Source: UBA2638 sp046293135 (GTDB taxonomy: Bacteria > Pseudomonadota > Alphaproteobacteria > Micavibrionales > Micavibrionaceae). Taken from it: a stretch of 64,000 nt of DNA. Made by a program: the position numbers and the translations under genes. Location of the stretch: assembly GCA_046293135.1 (NCBI GenBank), contig JBKBPR010000004.1:86596-150595 (forward strand), given 5' to 3'. The notes beneath the pieces were generated by a model. It had not been told where the DNA came from and did no database searches. It saw only the letters and a list, made by a program, of their open reading frames with translations. Shown here in pieces: positions 34,383-43,404 of this stretch; positions within the stretch are counted from its first letter, which is position 1; each line of letters opens with the position of its first letter.

Positions 34383-35738
34383 TTATTTGTTCAGCGGTGA
34401 CCAAGCGGGGTCAGAGCCGTCACGAGGGGTTTGCAGCCAGCGTTCGTTATAGCCTGTAATATCAACGGTATAGATGCGTGATACACGCTGATTGCCGCCA
34501 GCGCCTTGCGGCACTTCTTTAAAATATGTTAGGACGCGGCCATTGGGCGACCAGCTAGGGCCTTCCACATGGCGCGCCGTGGTCAGCAACCGCTCGCCTG
34601 AACCATCAGGGCGGATAACGCCGATATAGAAATTGCCCTGGAACATCCGTGTAAATGCGATCAAATCTCCACGCGGCGACCATACCGGATTGGCGTAACG
34701 ACCATTGCCGAAGGTGATTCGCTGCACATTGCTGCCGTCACTATTCATTGTGTAGAGCTGCTGTGTGCCGCCTCTATCCGATTCAAAAACGATGCGGCGA
34801 CTATCGGGAGAATAAGATGGGGAGGTGTCAATCGACGGATCATTGGTAATCTGACGGCGTGAGCGGGAGGCCAGATCAATCTCGAAAATATTGGTCGTGC
34901 CGTTTTGCGCTTGCGACATTACAACCTTTCGGCCATCAGGTGAGAAGCGTGGCGCAAAGGTCATGCCGGGGAAATCGCCCAGAACTTCCTGCCGCCCTGT
35001 GTTAATGTCATAAATATAAACGCGCGGCCTGTCATTGACATAGGCCATATAGGCTATGGTCTGCTGCGTTGGCGAAAAGCGCGGCGTAAGAACGAGGTTT
35101 GAGCCATCCGTCAGATATTTATGATTGAATCCGTCATAATCCATGATCGCCAAGCGTTTTTGACGCGCGGTCGGCGGCCCTGTTTCGGAGATGTAAACAA
35201 TCCGTGAGTCAAAATAGCCGTCTTCGCCTGTCAGGCGCTTATAAATCTCATCGGAAATGATATGGGCGATACGGCGCCAATTATCATCGGCGGTCATATA
35301 GGCTGTACCTGTAAGTTGCTGCTCGGAAAGCACATCCCATAACCGGAACTCAACGCGTGTGCGGCCATCGCCCGTACGGGTCATCACACCGGTCACAAGC
35401 GCCTGTGCGCCCGTTGCACGCCATTCAGGAAAGCGCACGCCATCGCTATTGATTGAGGGCGGGCTTTGCACGAACGCGCGGGGATTGATTGGACGGAATA
35501 GGCCTGAGCCCTCAAGATTGGCGGTAATAACCTTCGGCATTTCTGTGGCCAAAGATTGATTGGCATTGGCTTCGGCATGGAAATTTGAAATCGCAATCGG
35601 GAGAGGTTCGAGTGTTCCGCGATTAACATCAATCCGCAGCTGGGCTTGCGCTCCGCCAGCTGAGAGTATCGTCATGCCAAGAGCAACGAGAACCGTAAAT
35701 ATGGCATGGATAGTATTCTTATTCGATTTGATATTCAT
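34383..35738 (-). CDS. tolB: Tol-Pal system beta-propeller protein TolB
   Basis: Periplasmic part of the Tol-Pal envelope machine. The signal peptide is at residues about 8-33, ending GGAQAQ. An N-terminal alpha/beta domain follows, then propeller repeats with the motifs LTPRFSPTQQTIAY, FAPRFSPDGRKVVMS, SPSYSPDSRRIVFESDRGG, NPVWSPRGDLIAFTR and GPSWSPNGRVLTYF. Four in-frame ATGs occur within 14 codons; the last, at 35738, has the site aagaggcgatcATG and is chosen. It is the last gene of the ruv-tol run. No pal gene follows: the next gene converges. Confidence 0.95.
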   Translation of the reverse strand: MNIKSNKNTIHAIFTVLVALGMTILSAGGAQAQLRIDVNRGTLEPLPIAISNFHAEANANQSLATEMPKVITANLEGSGLFRPINPRAFVQSPPSINSDGVRFPEWRATGAQALVTGVMTRTGDGRTRVEFRLWDVLSEQQLTGTAYMTADDNWRRIAHIISDEIYKRLTGEDGYFDSRIVYISETGPPTARQKRLAIMDYDGFNHKYLTDGSNLVLTPRFSPTQQTIAYMAYVNDRPRVYIYDINTGRQEVLGDFPGMTFAPRFSPDGRKVVMSQAQNGTTNIFEIDLASRSRRQITNDPSIDTSPSYSPDSRRIVFESDRGGTQQLYTMNSDGSNVQRITFGNGRYANPVWSPRGDLIAFTRMFQGNFYIGVIRPDGSGERLLTTARHVEGPSWSPNGRVLTYFKEVPQGAGGNQRVSRIYTVDITGYNERWLQTPRDGSDPAWSPLNK

Positions 35739-35798
35739 GATCGCCTCTTTCGTATTCATGTTTGTATTCATATTCATATCGTTTGCTGATCCGCAGTT

Positions 35799-36707
35799 TT
35801 AAAGCATATCACGCGGGTCAAAGCGGATAAGCGTGGTTTTCCATTGGTCGTATTTATCCGGCGGTAAGGCCAACGGTATACATTTCGGGTTACGCAAAGC
35901 TCTAAGCGCGGCATCGGCGGCTGCCCTGAAATGGTTGTCGCGATTATAGCGCCCTTGATCCAAAATTGCAGCACGATTTACAGTTCTATCGCGATTTATC
36001 TCCACCCGAATTTCAACAACGAGTTCTTCAGCGTAACGCGCCCCCGCCATCACGTTCCAGCAGCCTGCAAGCTGACGGATCAACGCATCTTGCTCGCTAA
36101 TTGAAAGCTGGTCAGAGAGCTGCGCAATCTGTGACGGCTGCGGCTCGGCTTCGGTTTTTGTGTCCGTGTCGCCATCAACAGGCTTTGTCGTTTCAGGAAT
36201 AATATTCCGAAGCAAGCTTTGGAAATCATCCTCTTTCGGCTTTGGTGGCGGCTCTTCCTGCTTCGGCTTCGGCGGCTCCTTGGGTTTTGGCGGTTCCGGC
36301 TTTTTCTCCGGTGCGCGCTCAAGCGGCTTGGGCGGCTCCGGCTCTGGCTCCGGCGGCTTTTCGATAGGCTTTACTTCCGGTGGTGTCGGTTTGGGAAGCT
36401 CCGGCGGGCGCTCGCTTGCCATTCTTGGCTGGGATTCGACTTTTTGCGCAGGTTCAGGCGGCGGCGGGTCTTCTTTCGGCTTAACGGGCGGCGCGATTCG
36501 CGGCGTGGCTGTTACATCCGAAATATCCACCAGCTCGACAATAATCGGGGCAATCGTCATATCTTTCGGCGGGCTGACAAAGGGCAGGCCAACCGCAAAG
36601 ACAAGCAGCAATGCAACGTGAAATATCCCCGACTTGACCAGTGGGGCAGTCATTGTCGCGGCTTCATAAGCGGGGATATAGTTTTCGGAATTTGCTGTGA
36701 GAGCCAT
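35799..36707 (-). CDS. tolA: TolA-like protein, proline-rich type
   Basis: Inner-membrane link between TolQR and the outer membrane. One membrane segment near residues 25-45 (FHVALLLVFAVGLPFVS), then a linker full of Pro, Glu and Lys (PPEPEPEPPKPLERAPEKK and similar, about residues 75-155), then a compact C-terminal domain (ALIRQLAGCWNV, VEIRVEINRDRTV, ALRNPKCIPLAL). In E. coli the middle is an Ala/Lys/Asp-rich helix; here the Pro-rich linker is closer to TonB, as usual in alphaproteobacteria. Strong ribosome site gggaggcggctaatctATG. It starts 3 bases after tolR. Confidence 0.9.
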   Translation of the reverse strand: MALTANSENYIPAYEAATMTAPLVKSGIFHVALLLVFAVGLPFVSPPKDMTIAPIIVELVDISDVTATPRIAPPVKPKEDPPPPEPAQKVESQPRMASERPPELPKPTPPEVKPIEKPPEPEPEPPKPLERAPEKKPEPPKPKEPPKPKQEEPPPKPKEDDFQSLLRNIIPETTKPVDGDTDTKTEAEPQPSQIAQLSDQLSISEQDALIRQLAGCWNVMAGARYAEELVVEIRVEINRDRTVNRAAILDQGRYNRDNHFRAAADAALRALRNPKCIPLALPPDKYDQWKTTLIRFDPRDML

Positions 36708-36710
36708 AGA

Positions 36711-37160
36711 TTAGCCGCCTCCCTTATTCTCCGAAATGAGTGCGACCTTGTTAAACCCTGCGCCGCTGACAGCGCCGATAACCGACATAACACGCCCATA
36801 AGCAAGGCCGCGATCAGCACGAATATAGATGCGGCGGTCAACCTGACCCTCGGTCATAGCGCTTAATAGGGCGATGAGGTTTTCCATCTCCACTTCCGTT
36901 TCGCCGATAAAAACCTTGTCATTGTTATCAATTGAAATTTCAATCGGGCGGTTGTCCTCGTCCTGCAGTGGTTTGGCCGCCGAGTCGGGCAGATCAATGG
37001 CAACGCCAGCCGTGAGTAGCGGCGCGGCGACCATAAATACGATCAGCAAAACAAGCATCACATCAACAAATGGCGTGACGTTAATTTCGGCCATCGGGCG
37101 ATACGTTCCGCCGGTTCTGCGGCCACGGCTTTTTGTTTTTGTTGCTAAGGTTGCGCCCAT
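36711..37160 (-). CDS. tolR: TolR, proton-channel partner of TolQ
   Basis: ExbD/TolR family, 149 aa. A short cytoplasmic N-terminus (RPMAEINVTPFVDVML) leads to a single membrane helix with the proton-path Asp in VDVMLVLLIVFMVAAPLL, then a periplasmic domain with VDLPDSAAKP and VYIRADRGLAYGRVM-like blocks. It works with TolQ to use the proton gradient. It lies between tolQ (6-base gap) and tolA. Confidence 0.95.
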   Translation of the reverse strand: MGATLATKTKSRGRRTGGTYRPMAEINVTPFVDVMLVLLIVFMVAAPLLTAGVAIDLPDSAAKPLQDEDNRPIEISIDNNDKVFIGETEVEMENLIALLSAMTEGQVDRRIYIRADRGLAYGRVMSVIGAVSGAGFNKVALISENKGGG

Positions 37161-37166
37161 GACTCT

Positions 37167-37913
37167 CTATGCCGCCTTTTTGTTTGAGCCATCAACCGAA
37201 TCCAGATGCCGCGAGAGAATTGCCGAGAATTCCTCCGTAAAGGCCTCCAGACGATCGGCATAGCGGTTCAATCCTGTTGAAAAGACGTTATACGCGACAA
37301 CCGCGGGGATAGCGGCCAGCAAGCCGAGTGCCGTTGCAAATAGCGCTTCGGCGATACCCGGCGCAACAACCGCCAAGGAGGTGTTGTTGCTTGAGGCAAT
37401 TGCGGTGAAGGAGTTCATAATCCCCCAAACTGTTCCGAATAGTCCGATGAACGGCGCGGTTGAGCCGACACTTGCCAAAAAGGTCATGCCGCGTTCAAGA
37501 CGGTTCATTTCACGTCCGATATTCACGCTCATGGCGCGTTCAACGCGCTGCCGCAAGGAGGCCTGCATATTCGCATTGGACGGCATACCGCCCGCAACGC
37601 CCGCTTGCCATTCTTCCATGCCTGCGGCAAATGTTGTCAAAAGCGGATCTTGCTTGGCGTTCTTGACGCGCTCATAGATTTTGTCGAGCGCCTCGCCTGA
37701 CCAGAATGTGTCTTCAAAACGATTGGCGCGGCGGTTCAGGCGGTTGAGCATACCGCGTTTTTGAAAAACAATCGCCCAGCACCAGACAGATGCCAGAATA
37801 AGCAAAAGCATAACAAGTTTGACCACGGGGTCAGCCATGAGGAACAATCCCCACATGCTCAGGTCATGGGATACGCCGCCAAGATGAACGGTTTCGATAG
37901 ATGCATCAGCCAT
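37167..37913 (-). CDS. tolQ: TolQ, proton channel of the Tol-Pal system
   Basis: MotA/TolQ/ExbB family inner-membrane protein, 248 aa. Helix 1 at about residues 18-48, then a cytoplasmic region with RANRFEDTFWSGEALD, and helices 2 and 3 with the conserved GTVWGIMNSF and GLLAAIPAVVAYN. First of the tol genes proper, after ybgC. The start MADASIETVHL is preceded by aggacttcaaaaaATG. Confidence 0.95.
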   Translation of the reverse strand: MADASIETVHLGGVSHDLSMWGLFLMADPVVKLVMLLLILASVWCWAIVFQKRGMLNRLNRRANRFEDTFWSGEALDKIYERVKNAKQDPLLTTFAAGMEEWQAGVAGGMPSNANMQASLRQRVERAMSVNIGREMNRLERGMTFLASVGSTAPFIGLFGTVWGIMNSFTAIASSNNTSLAVVAPGIAEALFATALGLLAAIPAVVAYNVFSTGLNRYADRLEAFTEEFSAILSRHLDSVDGSNKKAA

Positions 37914-37955
37914 TTTTTGAAGTCCTCAAATAATCTAAAAATTATATATAGAATT

Positions 37956-38432
37956 CTATTCTGTGAATTCTACGAATTTCCGGCGCAAATCATCCGGAAC
38001 TCTTAAAGGTTTTATATCATTTGCGCGGACACAAACAAGCGTTACCATCATTTCGGCGATTTTTTCCTCTGTATTTTCGCCTGTATTTTCCTGTGCATTG
38101 TTTTGCGGGGTTTCGGAAGCCTGATCCGATTGTGCCGCATGCGTGCGGATGAAAAGCTGGCGCATTTTAAAACTGCTGTTTTTGATCTCGGCAACAGAGG
38201 TGCGAACGGTCACAACATCATCCAGAAATGCAGGGGCGTAATATTGAATATCGAGATGCCGCGCCACAAACATCAGATTATGGGTTTTCTTGAGCTCGCT
38301 GGATTGATGGCCGATATGACGAAGAAATTCGGTGCGGCCACGTTCGGCAAAATGCAGATATTGCGCATGATAGACGATGCCGCCCGCATCGGTGTTCTCG
38401 TAATAAACGCGGCAGGGTAAATTATGGTGCAT
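37956..38432 (-). CDS. ybgC: YbgC-type acyl-CoA thioesterase
   Basis: Hot-dog fold thioesterase that heads the tol cluster in most proteobacteria. The signature VYYENTDAGGIVYHAQYL with the catalytic Asp is intact, followed by FAERGRTEFLR. Its region about 115-140 (SDQASETPQNNAQ and more) is a low-complexity insertion rich in Gln, Asn and Glu, not seen in the E. coli protein. Its start overlaps the ruvB stop by one base (TAATG), so translation is likely coupled. Confidence 0.93.
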   Translation of the reverse strand: MHHNLPCRVYYENTDAGGIVYHAQYLHFAERGRTEFLRHIGHQSSELKKTHNLMFVARHLDIQYYAPAFLDDVVTVRTSVAEIKNSSFKMRQLFIRTHAAQSDQASETPQNNAQENTGENTEEKIAEMMVTLVCVRANDIKPLRVPDDLRRKFVEFTE

Positions 38433-39496
38433 TATTCGAATAACCCGTCTTGTGTTGATGAATCTGTTATGGCCGCTGTTTGCGCTTTGGATGGCTCTAA
38501 CCCCAAATGCAGATAGCCCTTGGCAGAAATGCAGCGGCCACGCGGTGTGCGTTGAATAAAGCCTTGCTGGAGCAAATACGGCTCGATCACATCTTCGATC
38601 ATGTCGCGCTGTTCGGACAGCGCTGCGGCGATGGTATCAACCCCGACAGGGCCGCCGCCGTAATTCTCGATGATACATTTCAGATAGCGCCTATCCATGC
38701 TGTCCAGCCCCGATTCGTCAACATCAAGTCGTGTGAGGGCGCTATGAACATCGGCGCGGCTCATGCTGGCCTTGCCATTGGCGTGAGAAAAATCCCGAAC
38801 GCGGCGGGTGAGCCTCCCCGCGACACGAGGTGTTCCACGGGCGCGGCGGGCGATTTCTTCCGCAGCCTGTTCTTCAAGTCGCATATCCAAAAGCCGCGCC
38901 GTACGGTTTACAATTTGCATCAGCTCATCCGTGTCATAAAATTCCAGCCGCAGCGGAATGCCGAAACGGTCGCGCAAAGGTGTGGTTAGAAGGCCGCTAC
39001 GCGTTGTCGCGCCAATCAGCGTAAAAGAAGGCAAGTCAATTTGCACCGACCGCGCCGAAGGGCCTTCCCCGATCATCAGGTCTAGCTTTTTATCCTCCAT
39101 CGCCGGATAGAGAATCTCCTCAACCGCGGGGTTCAGCCTGTGAATCTCGTCGATAAACAGCACATCATTTTCATTGAGATTGGTGAGCAGGGCGGCAAGA
39201 TCACCAGCCTTGGAAATAACGGGGCCTGAGGTAGCGCGAAACCCGACGCCTAGCTCCCGCGCGACAATTTGCGCGAGCGTGGTTTTGCCCAAGCCGGGTG
39301 GGCCGAAGAACAGGACATGGTCGAGCGCATCGCCGCGTGCGCGGGCGGCATTGATAAAGATTTGCAAATTATCTTTCAGCGCCTTCTGGCCGATAAATTC
39401 AGACAGCGATAACGGACGCAGCGCCCCTTCATCGGATTTTTCACGATCCTGCGGCAGGGTGGATAATTCGATATTTTTCAGTGCCGCATCACTCAT
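38432..39496 (-). CDS. ruvB: Holliday junction helicase RuvB
   Basis: AAA+ motor for branch migration in recombination repair, 354 aa. Walker A GPPGLGKTT, Walker B LFIDEIHRLN, sensor 1 IGATTRSGLLTTPLRDRFG, arginine-finger region and the C-terminal winged helix (GPVGVDTIAAALSE) are all present. Four-base overlap with ruvA (ATGA). Standard length. Confidence 0.97.
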   Translation of the reverse strand: MSDAALKNIELSTLPQDREKSDEGALRPLSLSEFIGQKALKDNLQIFINAARARGDALDHVLFFGPPGLGKTTLAQIVARELGVGFRATSGPVISKAGDLAALLTNLNENDVLFIDEIHRLNPAVEEILYPAMEDKKLDLMIGEGPSARSVQIDLPSFTLIGATTRSGLLTTPLRDRFGIPLRLEFYDTDELMQIVNRTARLLDMRLEEQAAEEIARRARGTPRVAGRLTRRVRDFSHANGKASMSRADVHSALTRLDVDESGLDSMDRRYLKCIIENYGGGPVGVDTIAAALSEQRDMIEDVIEPYLLQQGFIQRTPRGRCISAKGYLHLGLEPSKAQTAAITDSSTQDGLFE

Positions 39497-40146
39497 GAGG
39501 CCAGCACCTTCAAGGCTTCGCGGATCAGGCTTTGTAGGTTATCATTGGCCTTATCCTTGACCTGTAAGATCGCGCTTAGCGCATCGCTGCGGCCATAACC
39601 GAGATTAACAAGCGCCGATAGCGCGTCATTTTCGACCCCCGAAGAAGCGCCGCCTGAAGCGCTCCCCGCAACACCATTTTGAGCAGGCGTATCCACAGAT
39701 GCACCCACAGGGCTGTCCACAGAAACTGTGGATAAGTTGAACTTCTCGGCCTTGTCTTTTAATTCGGTTAGAATACGCAGCGCCAGTTTTGGGCCAACGC
39801 CGTCCGCTTGTGTTAGAGCGGCCTTGTCCTGCGCAGCGATGATTAAAGGGAGTTTTTCCGGTGCACAGACCGAAAGAATCGAAAACGCGGCCTTTGCGCC
39901 GACGCCCTGAACGGAGTTGAGCAGACGAAACCAGTGCTGCTCCGCGCTATCGGCAAAGCCATAGAGCGTAATTGCGTCCTCGCGCACATGGGTGTCAATG
40001 AGCATGCTCGCAGTATCATTTTTCTGGCCAATTTTGCTTAAGGAGCGGCGGCTGGCATGAACGAGATAGCCCACGCCCTGAACGTCGAGAATAAGTGAAT
40101 CGCTTTGGAATGTATCAATGCGCCCTGTCAGCTTGCCAATCATCAT
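39493..40146 (-). CDS. ruvA: Holliday junction protein RuvA
   Basis: Binds four-way DNA junctions and loads RuvB. N-terminal OB fold (IGKLTGRIDTFQSDSLILDVQGVGYLV), two helix-hairpin-helix motifs (LLNSVQGVGAKAAFSIL and LTQADGVGPKLALRILTEL), and a C-terminal RuvB-contact domain (ALVNLGYGRSDALSAI). The linker at about residues 145-165 is unusually rich in Gly, Ser and Ala. It lies 25 bases after ruvC. Confidence 0.97.
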   Translation of the reverse strand: MMIGKLTGRIDTFQSDSLILDVQGVGYLVHASRRSLSKIGQKNDTASMLIDTHVREDAITLYGFADSAEQHWFRLLNSVQGVGAKAAFSILSVCAPEKLPLIIAAQDKAALTQADGVGPKLALRILTELKDKAEKFNLSTVSVDSPVGASVDTPAQNGVAGSASGGASSGVENDALSALVNLGYGRSDALSAILQVKDKANDNLQSLIREALKVLAS

Positions 40147-40171
40147 ATGTTACTCTGCCGCTTTTATTTCG

Positions 40172-40672
40172 CTACTCCGCCGCAAAAACGGCTATTTTGC
40201 TGTTCCACTGACCATAATGCGCGTGCGTGATCGCCACTGCAAGCGCGTCGGCCTCATCTTCGGAGATTTGCCCACAGGTCGGAAGCAAGCGCTTCACCAT
40301 CGCGCCCATCTGTGATTTATCAGCGTGACCATTGCCGACCAGTGATTTTTTGATTTTATTGGCGGCGTATTCGGCAACGGGTAGGGCGCAAATGGCCGGA
40401 ACGCTGAGCGCCACACCGCGCGCTTGCCCGAGCTTGAGCGCCGAGGCGGGGTTTTTATTGATGAAGGTTTCCTCAACCGCAGCGGAATCGGGCTTGTGAA
40501 GCTCAATGATCGCGCTTAAGGCATGATGGAGCGCGGCCAGTCTTTCGGGAAGCGGTAAGCTCACTTGCGGCTTGATGAGGCCGGAAGCAATATAAGAAAG
40601 TGAAGAGCCGTGTAGCTGGATGATACCCCAGCCGCATTTTTGCAAACCGGGATCGATGCCGAGAATTTTCAT
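40172..40672 (-). CDS. ruvC: Holliday junction resolvase RuvC
   Basis: Endonuclease that cuts Holliday junctions in the RuvABC pathway. RNase H-like fold with the acidic residues in ILGIDPGLQKCGWG, VEETFINKNP and the C-terminal DEADALAVAITHA. The start at ATG 40672 (MKILGIDPG) fits the family; an in-frame start six codons upstream is possible. Two dozen bases separate it from ruvA. Confidence 0.96.
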   Translation of the reverse strand: MKILGIDPGLQKCGWGIIQLHGSSLSYIASGLIKPQVSLPLPERLAALHHALSAIIELHKPDSAAVEETFINKNPASALKLGQARGVALSVPAICALPVAEYAANKIKKSLVGNGHADKSQMGAMVKRLLPTCGQISEDEADALAVAITHAHYGQWNSKIAVFAAE

Positions 40673-40776
40673 GACTTCAGTGTGAAACAAAACGTGAACA
40701 TAGTCAAATGCTTTTTACGTTGTTCCGTGTTTCTCTCTGTCACCTTAAACAAGCAATACAAAGTTTATAAACGCTA

Positions 40777-41535
40777 TCAACCCGCAGCCATCAGCTTTTC
40801 TGCGATTTCATCACTGATCTCAATATTCGAGGTTACGGTTTGCACATCATCATCATCTTCAAGCGCATCAATCAGTTTCATGATGGAGCTTGCCTGATCT
40901 TCGGAGGCTTGCGCCTGTACATTTGGTCGCCAGATAAGTCCGGCGCGTTCGGGCGTTCCATAGGCCTTTTCGAGTGCATCGGCAACGGCGGCAAAATCAT
41001 CGGGCGCAGTGGTGATGATATGCCCGTCCGCATCGCTTTCGACATCGGATGCGCCGGCTTCAAGCGCGGTTTCAAACATATTATCGGCCGATGCCTTATC
41101 AGCAGCGTACGCAACTTCGCCGACACGGTCGAACATAAATCCGACACAGCCCGTTTCGCCCAAATTTCCGCCATATTTTGCAAAGGTAGAGCGCACGACG
41201 CTGGCAGTGCGGTTTTTGTTATCGGTCAAGGCCTCAACAACAATCGCAACGCCGCCGGGGCCATAGCCCTCATAGCGGATTTCTTCGAAATTGGCGGAAT
41301 CGTTACCCGCACCCGTTCCGACTTGTATCGCCTTCTCAATACGGTCTTTGGGCATGGATTGCCCGCGCGCCGTTGTGATCGCCAAGCGCAAGCGCGGGTT
41401 CATCGCGGGATCGCCGCCGCCCATTTTCGCCGCAACCGTTATCTCTTTCGCCAGCTTGGAAAACAGCTTGGCACGCTTTTTATCCTGTGCGCCTTTGCGG
41501 TGTTGAATATTTGCCCATTTGGAATGACCGGCCAT
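40777..41535 (-). CDS. yebC: YebC/PmpR family protein
   Basis: Conserved cytoplasmic protein reported as a transcription regulator and, more recently, as a translation factor at proline stretches. Family start MAGHSKWANIQHRKGAQDKKRAKLFSKL is split here as MAGHSKWANIQHRKG and AQDKKRAKLFSKLAKEI. Later blocks are RYEGYGPGGVAIVVE, DNKNRTASVVR and GNLGETGCVGFMF. The ribosome site is acaggaaaagtcaaaATG; the 19 codons of open frame upstream are rejected. It is placed before ruvC as in many bacteria. Confidence 0.95.
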   Translation of the reverse strand: MAGHSKWANIQHRKGAQDKKRAKLFSKLAKEITVAAKMGGGDPAMNPRLRLAITTARGQSMPKDRIEKAIQVGTGAGNDSANFEEIRYEGYGPGGVAIVVEALTDNKNRTASVVRSTFAKYGGNLGETGCVGFMFDRVGEVAYAADKASADNMFETALEAGASDVESDADGHIITTAPDDFAAVADALEKAYGTPERAGLIWRPNVQAQASEDQASSIMKLIDALEDDDDVQTVTSNIEISDEIAEKLMAAG

Positions 41536-41737
41536 TTTGACTTTTCCTGTAATCCAATAATTCAATTGTTTGGTAAATATGGTTATACGCAAAGCAAAAG
41601 AGTATTGGCAATATTTAAAATTGAAGTTTTCTTAACCTATCATTTACGTATTTGCCGTAAGAATTAAAGTATCTTGGCTCTATATTTATTGTGTTTTTTT
41701 GGGCATAATTATAGATGAGTTTTAATTGTGAGATCGC

Positions 41738-42346
41738 ATGGCCTATCAATTTCAAAATGTAAAAGTTTTAATCGTTGAAGATAACCAGCCAATGTTGGAA
41801 TTGGCAAAGTCTATTTTGCTGACTTTCGGTATTCAAAATGTTTATACGGCCAGAAACGGAGAAGAGGGGTTTCGTCTATTTTGCGATACGAACCCTGATC
41901 TTGTTGTTGCGGATTGGATGATGAAACCCATGGATGGCATTTCACTGACGCGCCGCATTCGCAATGATCCCAAGAGCCCTAATCAATACGTACCTATTAT
42001 ATTAATGACTGGGTTTAGTGAGAAGCGTCGTGTTATTCAAGCGCGTGATGCAGGCGTTACAGAGTTCCTTGTTAAGCCGTTTAATGCCCGTGATCTCTAC
42101 CGCCGCATATCACAGGTTATTGAAAGGCCGCGCCAGTTTGTGCGATCAGAAGACTTTTTCGGTCCAGATCGACGTCGTAAAACTGCTGTTGAATACACGG
42201 GGCCTTCAAGGCGTGAAGGCGATCCTGTAAATAATGAAATACCTTCAGATAGCATTGAAGTTGATTTGATTGACATGTCTCCTAAAAAGCTTGAGGATAC
42301 TGTTCCTCACATTAGTAAAACAACGCGCATCATCACCGATGATTAA
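41738..42346 (+). CDS. CheY-like response regulator with C-terminal extension
   Basis: Receiver domain, residues 8-125: acidic pair in LIVEDNQPML, phospho-acceptor D59 in LVVADWMM, Thr in ILMTGFSE and K113 in FLVKPFNARDL. The 75-residue C-terminal tail has no output domain; it carries FFGPDRRRK at about 140, a motif seen in alphaproteobacterial single-domain regulators, then an acidic, disordered end. The gene next to it (16 bases) encodes a helical protein that may be its partner. No kinase is nearby. Confidence 0.9.
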   Translation: MAYQFQNVKVLIVEDNQPMLELAKSILLTFGIQNVYTARNGEEGFRLFCDTNPDLVVADWMMKPMDGISLTRRIRNDPKSPNQYVPIILMTGFSEKRRVIQARDAGVTEFLVKPFNARDLYRRISQVIERPRQFVRSEDFFGPDRRRKTAVEYTGPSRREGDPVNNEIPSDSIEVDLIDMSPKKLEDTVPHISKTTRIITDD

Positions 42347-42361
42347 ACGGGTATTTCGCAA

Positions 42362-42889
42362 ATGAATCATTTTAATCAAACGCCGCGGCGTAAAGCAGAG
42401 TTCATTAATCCACCGAACACCCTAAAGGCAAAAGTGGGATCCGGTGGGTTAAGTGAAGATATCCTTGATAAAGCCCAAAGCCTCTTGGAAAACAATACAG
42501 TTGATTTTATTCCGCTCGGTGAGATGTACCTTGCCAGCCTTATGAAAGGGATAGAAAGCTCGCGGGATGCGCATCCTGATGATGATAAGGAACATCTGAT
42601 TGTTGCAATGTTATACCCTGCGATGCAGCTGAAAGCCAATGGTGGGATGTTCCACTATCAGCTCGTCACCAAAATTGCGGATAAACTCATACACTTTCTT
42701 GAAGTTGTAGAGAAGCCCGATACGGAGTGCCTGGAATTGGTTATGGCCTTCCACACAACAATTCGCGCCGTTATTCTTGGCCGTATTACGGGTGATGGCG
42801 GTCGTCATGGGGCGGAGCTTATGGATGCTCTGAGCGATGCGTGCCTGAGGTATTTTGACAGAAAAAATGTTGAGCTACGCGATCACTAA
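42362..42889 (+). CDS. Helical protein of unknown function paired with a response regulator
   Basis: A 175-aa protein without a recognised domain. The N-terminal 35 residues are basic and polar; the rest is predicted helical (LGEMYLASLMKGIESSR, HLIVAMLYPAMQLKANGG, KIADKLIHFLEVVEK). It follows the response regulator by 16 bases on the same strand and should share its transcript. A phosphotransfer-like or chemosensory role is a guess; there is no obvious Hpt histidine motif. Its last 15 bases overlap the convergent rppH. Confidence 0.6.
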   Translation: MNHFNQTPRRKAEFINPPNTLKAKVGSGGLSEDILDKAQSLLENNTVDFIPLGEMYLASLMKGIESSRDAHPDDDKEHLIVAMLYPAMQLKANGGMFHYQLVTKIADKLIHFLEVVEKPDTECLELVMAFHTTIRAVILGRITGDGGRHGAELMDALSDACLRYFDRKNVELRDH

Positions 42890-43384
42890 ATCTTCAAATT
42901 GTGTAATAACCTGTTCATAGGTTTTTCGCTTAAATGGTACAATCAGATTGACTGTTTCATGAAGGGTTACCCACTGCCACTGTGAAAACTCTGGGGGGGC
43001 GTGGGATGTGATATTGATATCGCTATCAGCACCGTGAAATTCCAGAGCGACCCAGCGTTGCGACTGCCCGTCAAACTTCCCGTTCCATAAGCGGCTGCGT
43101 AGATCATCGGGGAAGTCATAAAAAATTTCTTGGTCAGAAATTCTAAGAATTTTGACATGGGATTCTTTGATTCCCGTTTCCTCCTTTAGCTCCCGCAGTG
43201 CCGCCGCCGCGATATCCTCTCCCGCATCAATGCCGCCTTGCGGCATTTGCCATGCTTTGGGAGTGTCAATCCGCTCCCCGACAAAAACATGTCTGGTTTG
43301 GGCATGGATCAAACAAATCCCGACGCATGGGCGGTAATTCTTCGGTGTTGCAATAGTTTCGGACGGCATATTTTTTAAAGTCAC
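42875..43384 (-). CDS. rppH: RNA pyrophosphohydrolase RppH
   Basis: Nudix hydrolase that removes pyrophosphate from mRNA 5' ends and starts decay. Nudix box intact: MPQGGIDAGEDIAAAALREL then KEETGI. YRPCVGICLIH and VFVGERIDTPKAWQMPQGGID match the RppH/IalA group of alphaproteobacteria. 169 aa, normal length. It is the last gene of the nadD-to-rppH run, 20 bases after the deacetylase-like gene. Confidence 0.92.
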   Translation of the reverse strand: MTLKNMPSETIATPKNYRPCVGICLIHAQTRHVFVGERIDTPKAWQMPQGGIDAGEDIAAAALRELKEETGIKESHVKILRISDQEIFYDFPDDLRSRLWNGKFDGQSQRWVALEFHGADSDINITSHAPPEFSQWQWVTLHETVNLIVPFKRKTYEQVITQFEDLVIA

Positions 43385-43404
43385 TTTGATCTTGGTGGTG
43401 CTCG

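Noticed and set aside
36219..36866. Arg/Gly-rich + ORFs opposite tolA
   Set aside because: They arise from the complement of the Pro/Glu/Lys-rich TolA linker.
40840..41667. 275-aa + ORF opposite yebC
   Set aside because: YebC on the minus strand is a clear family member; the ORF is its shadow.
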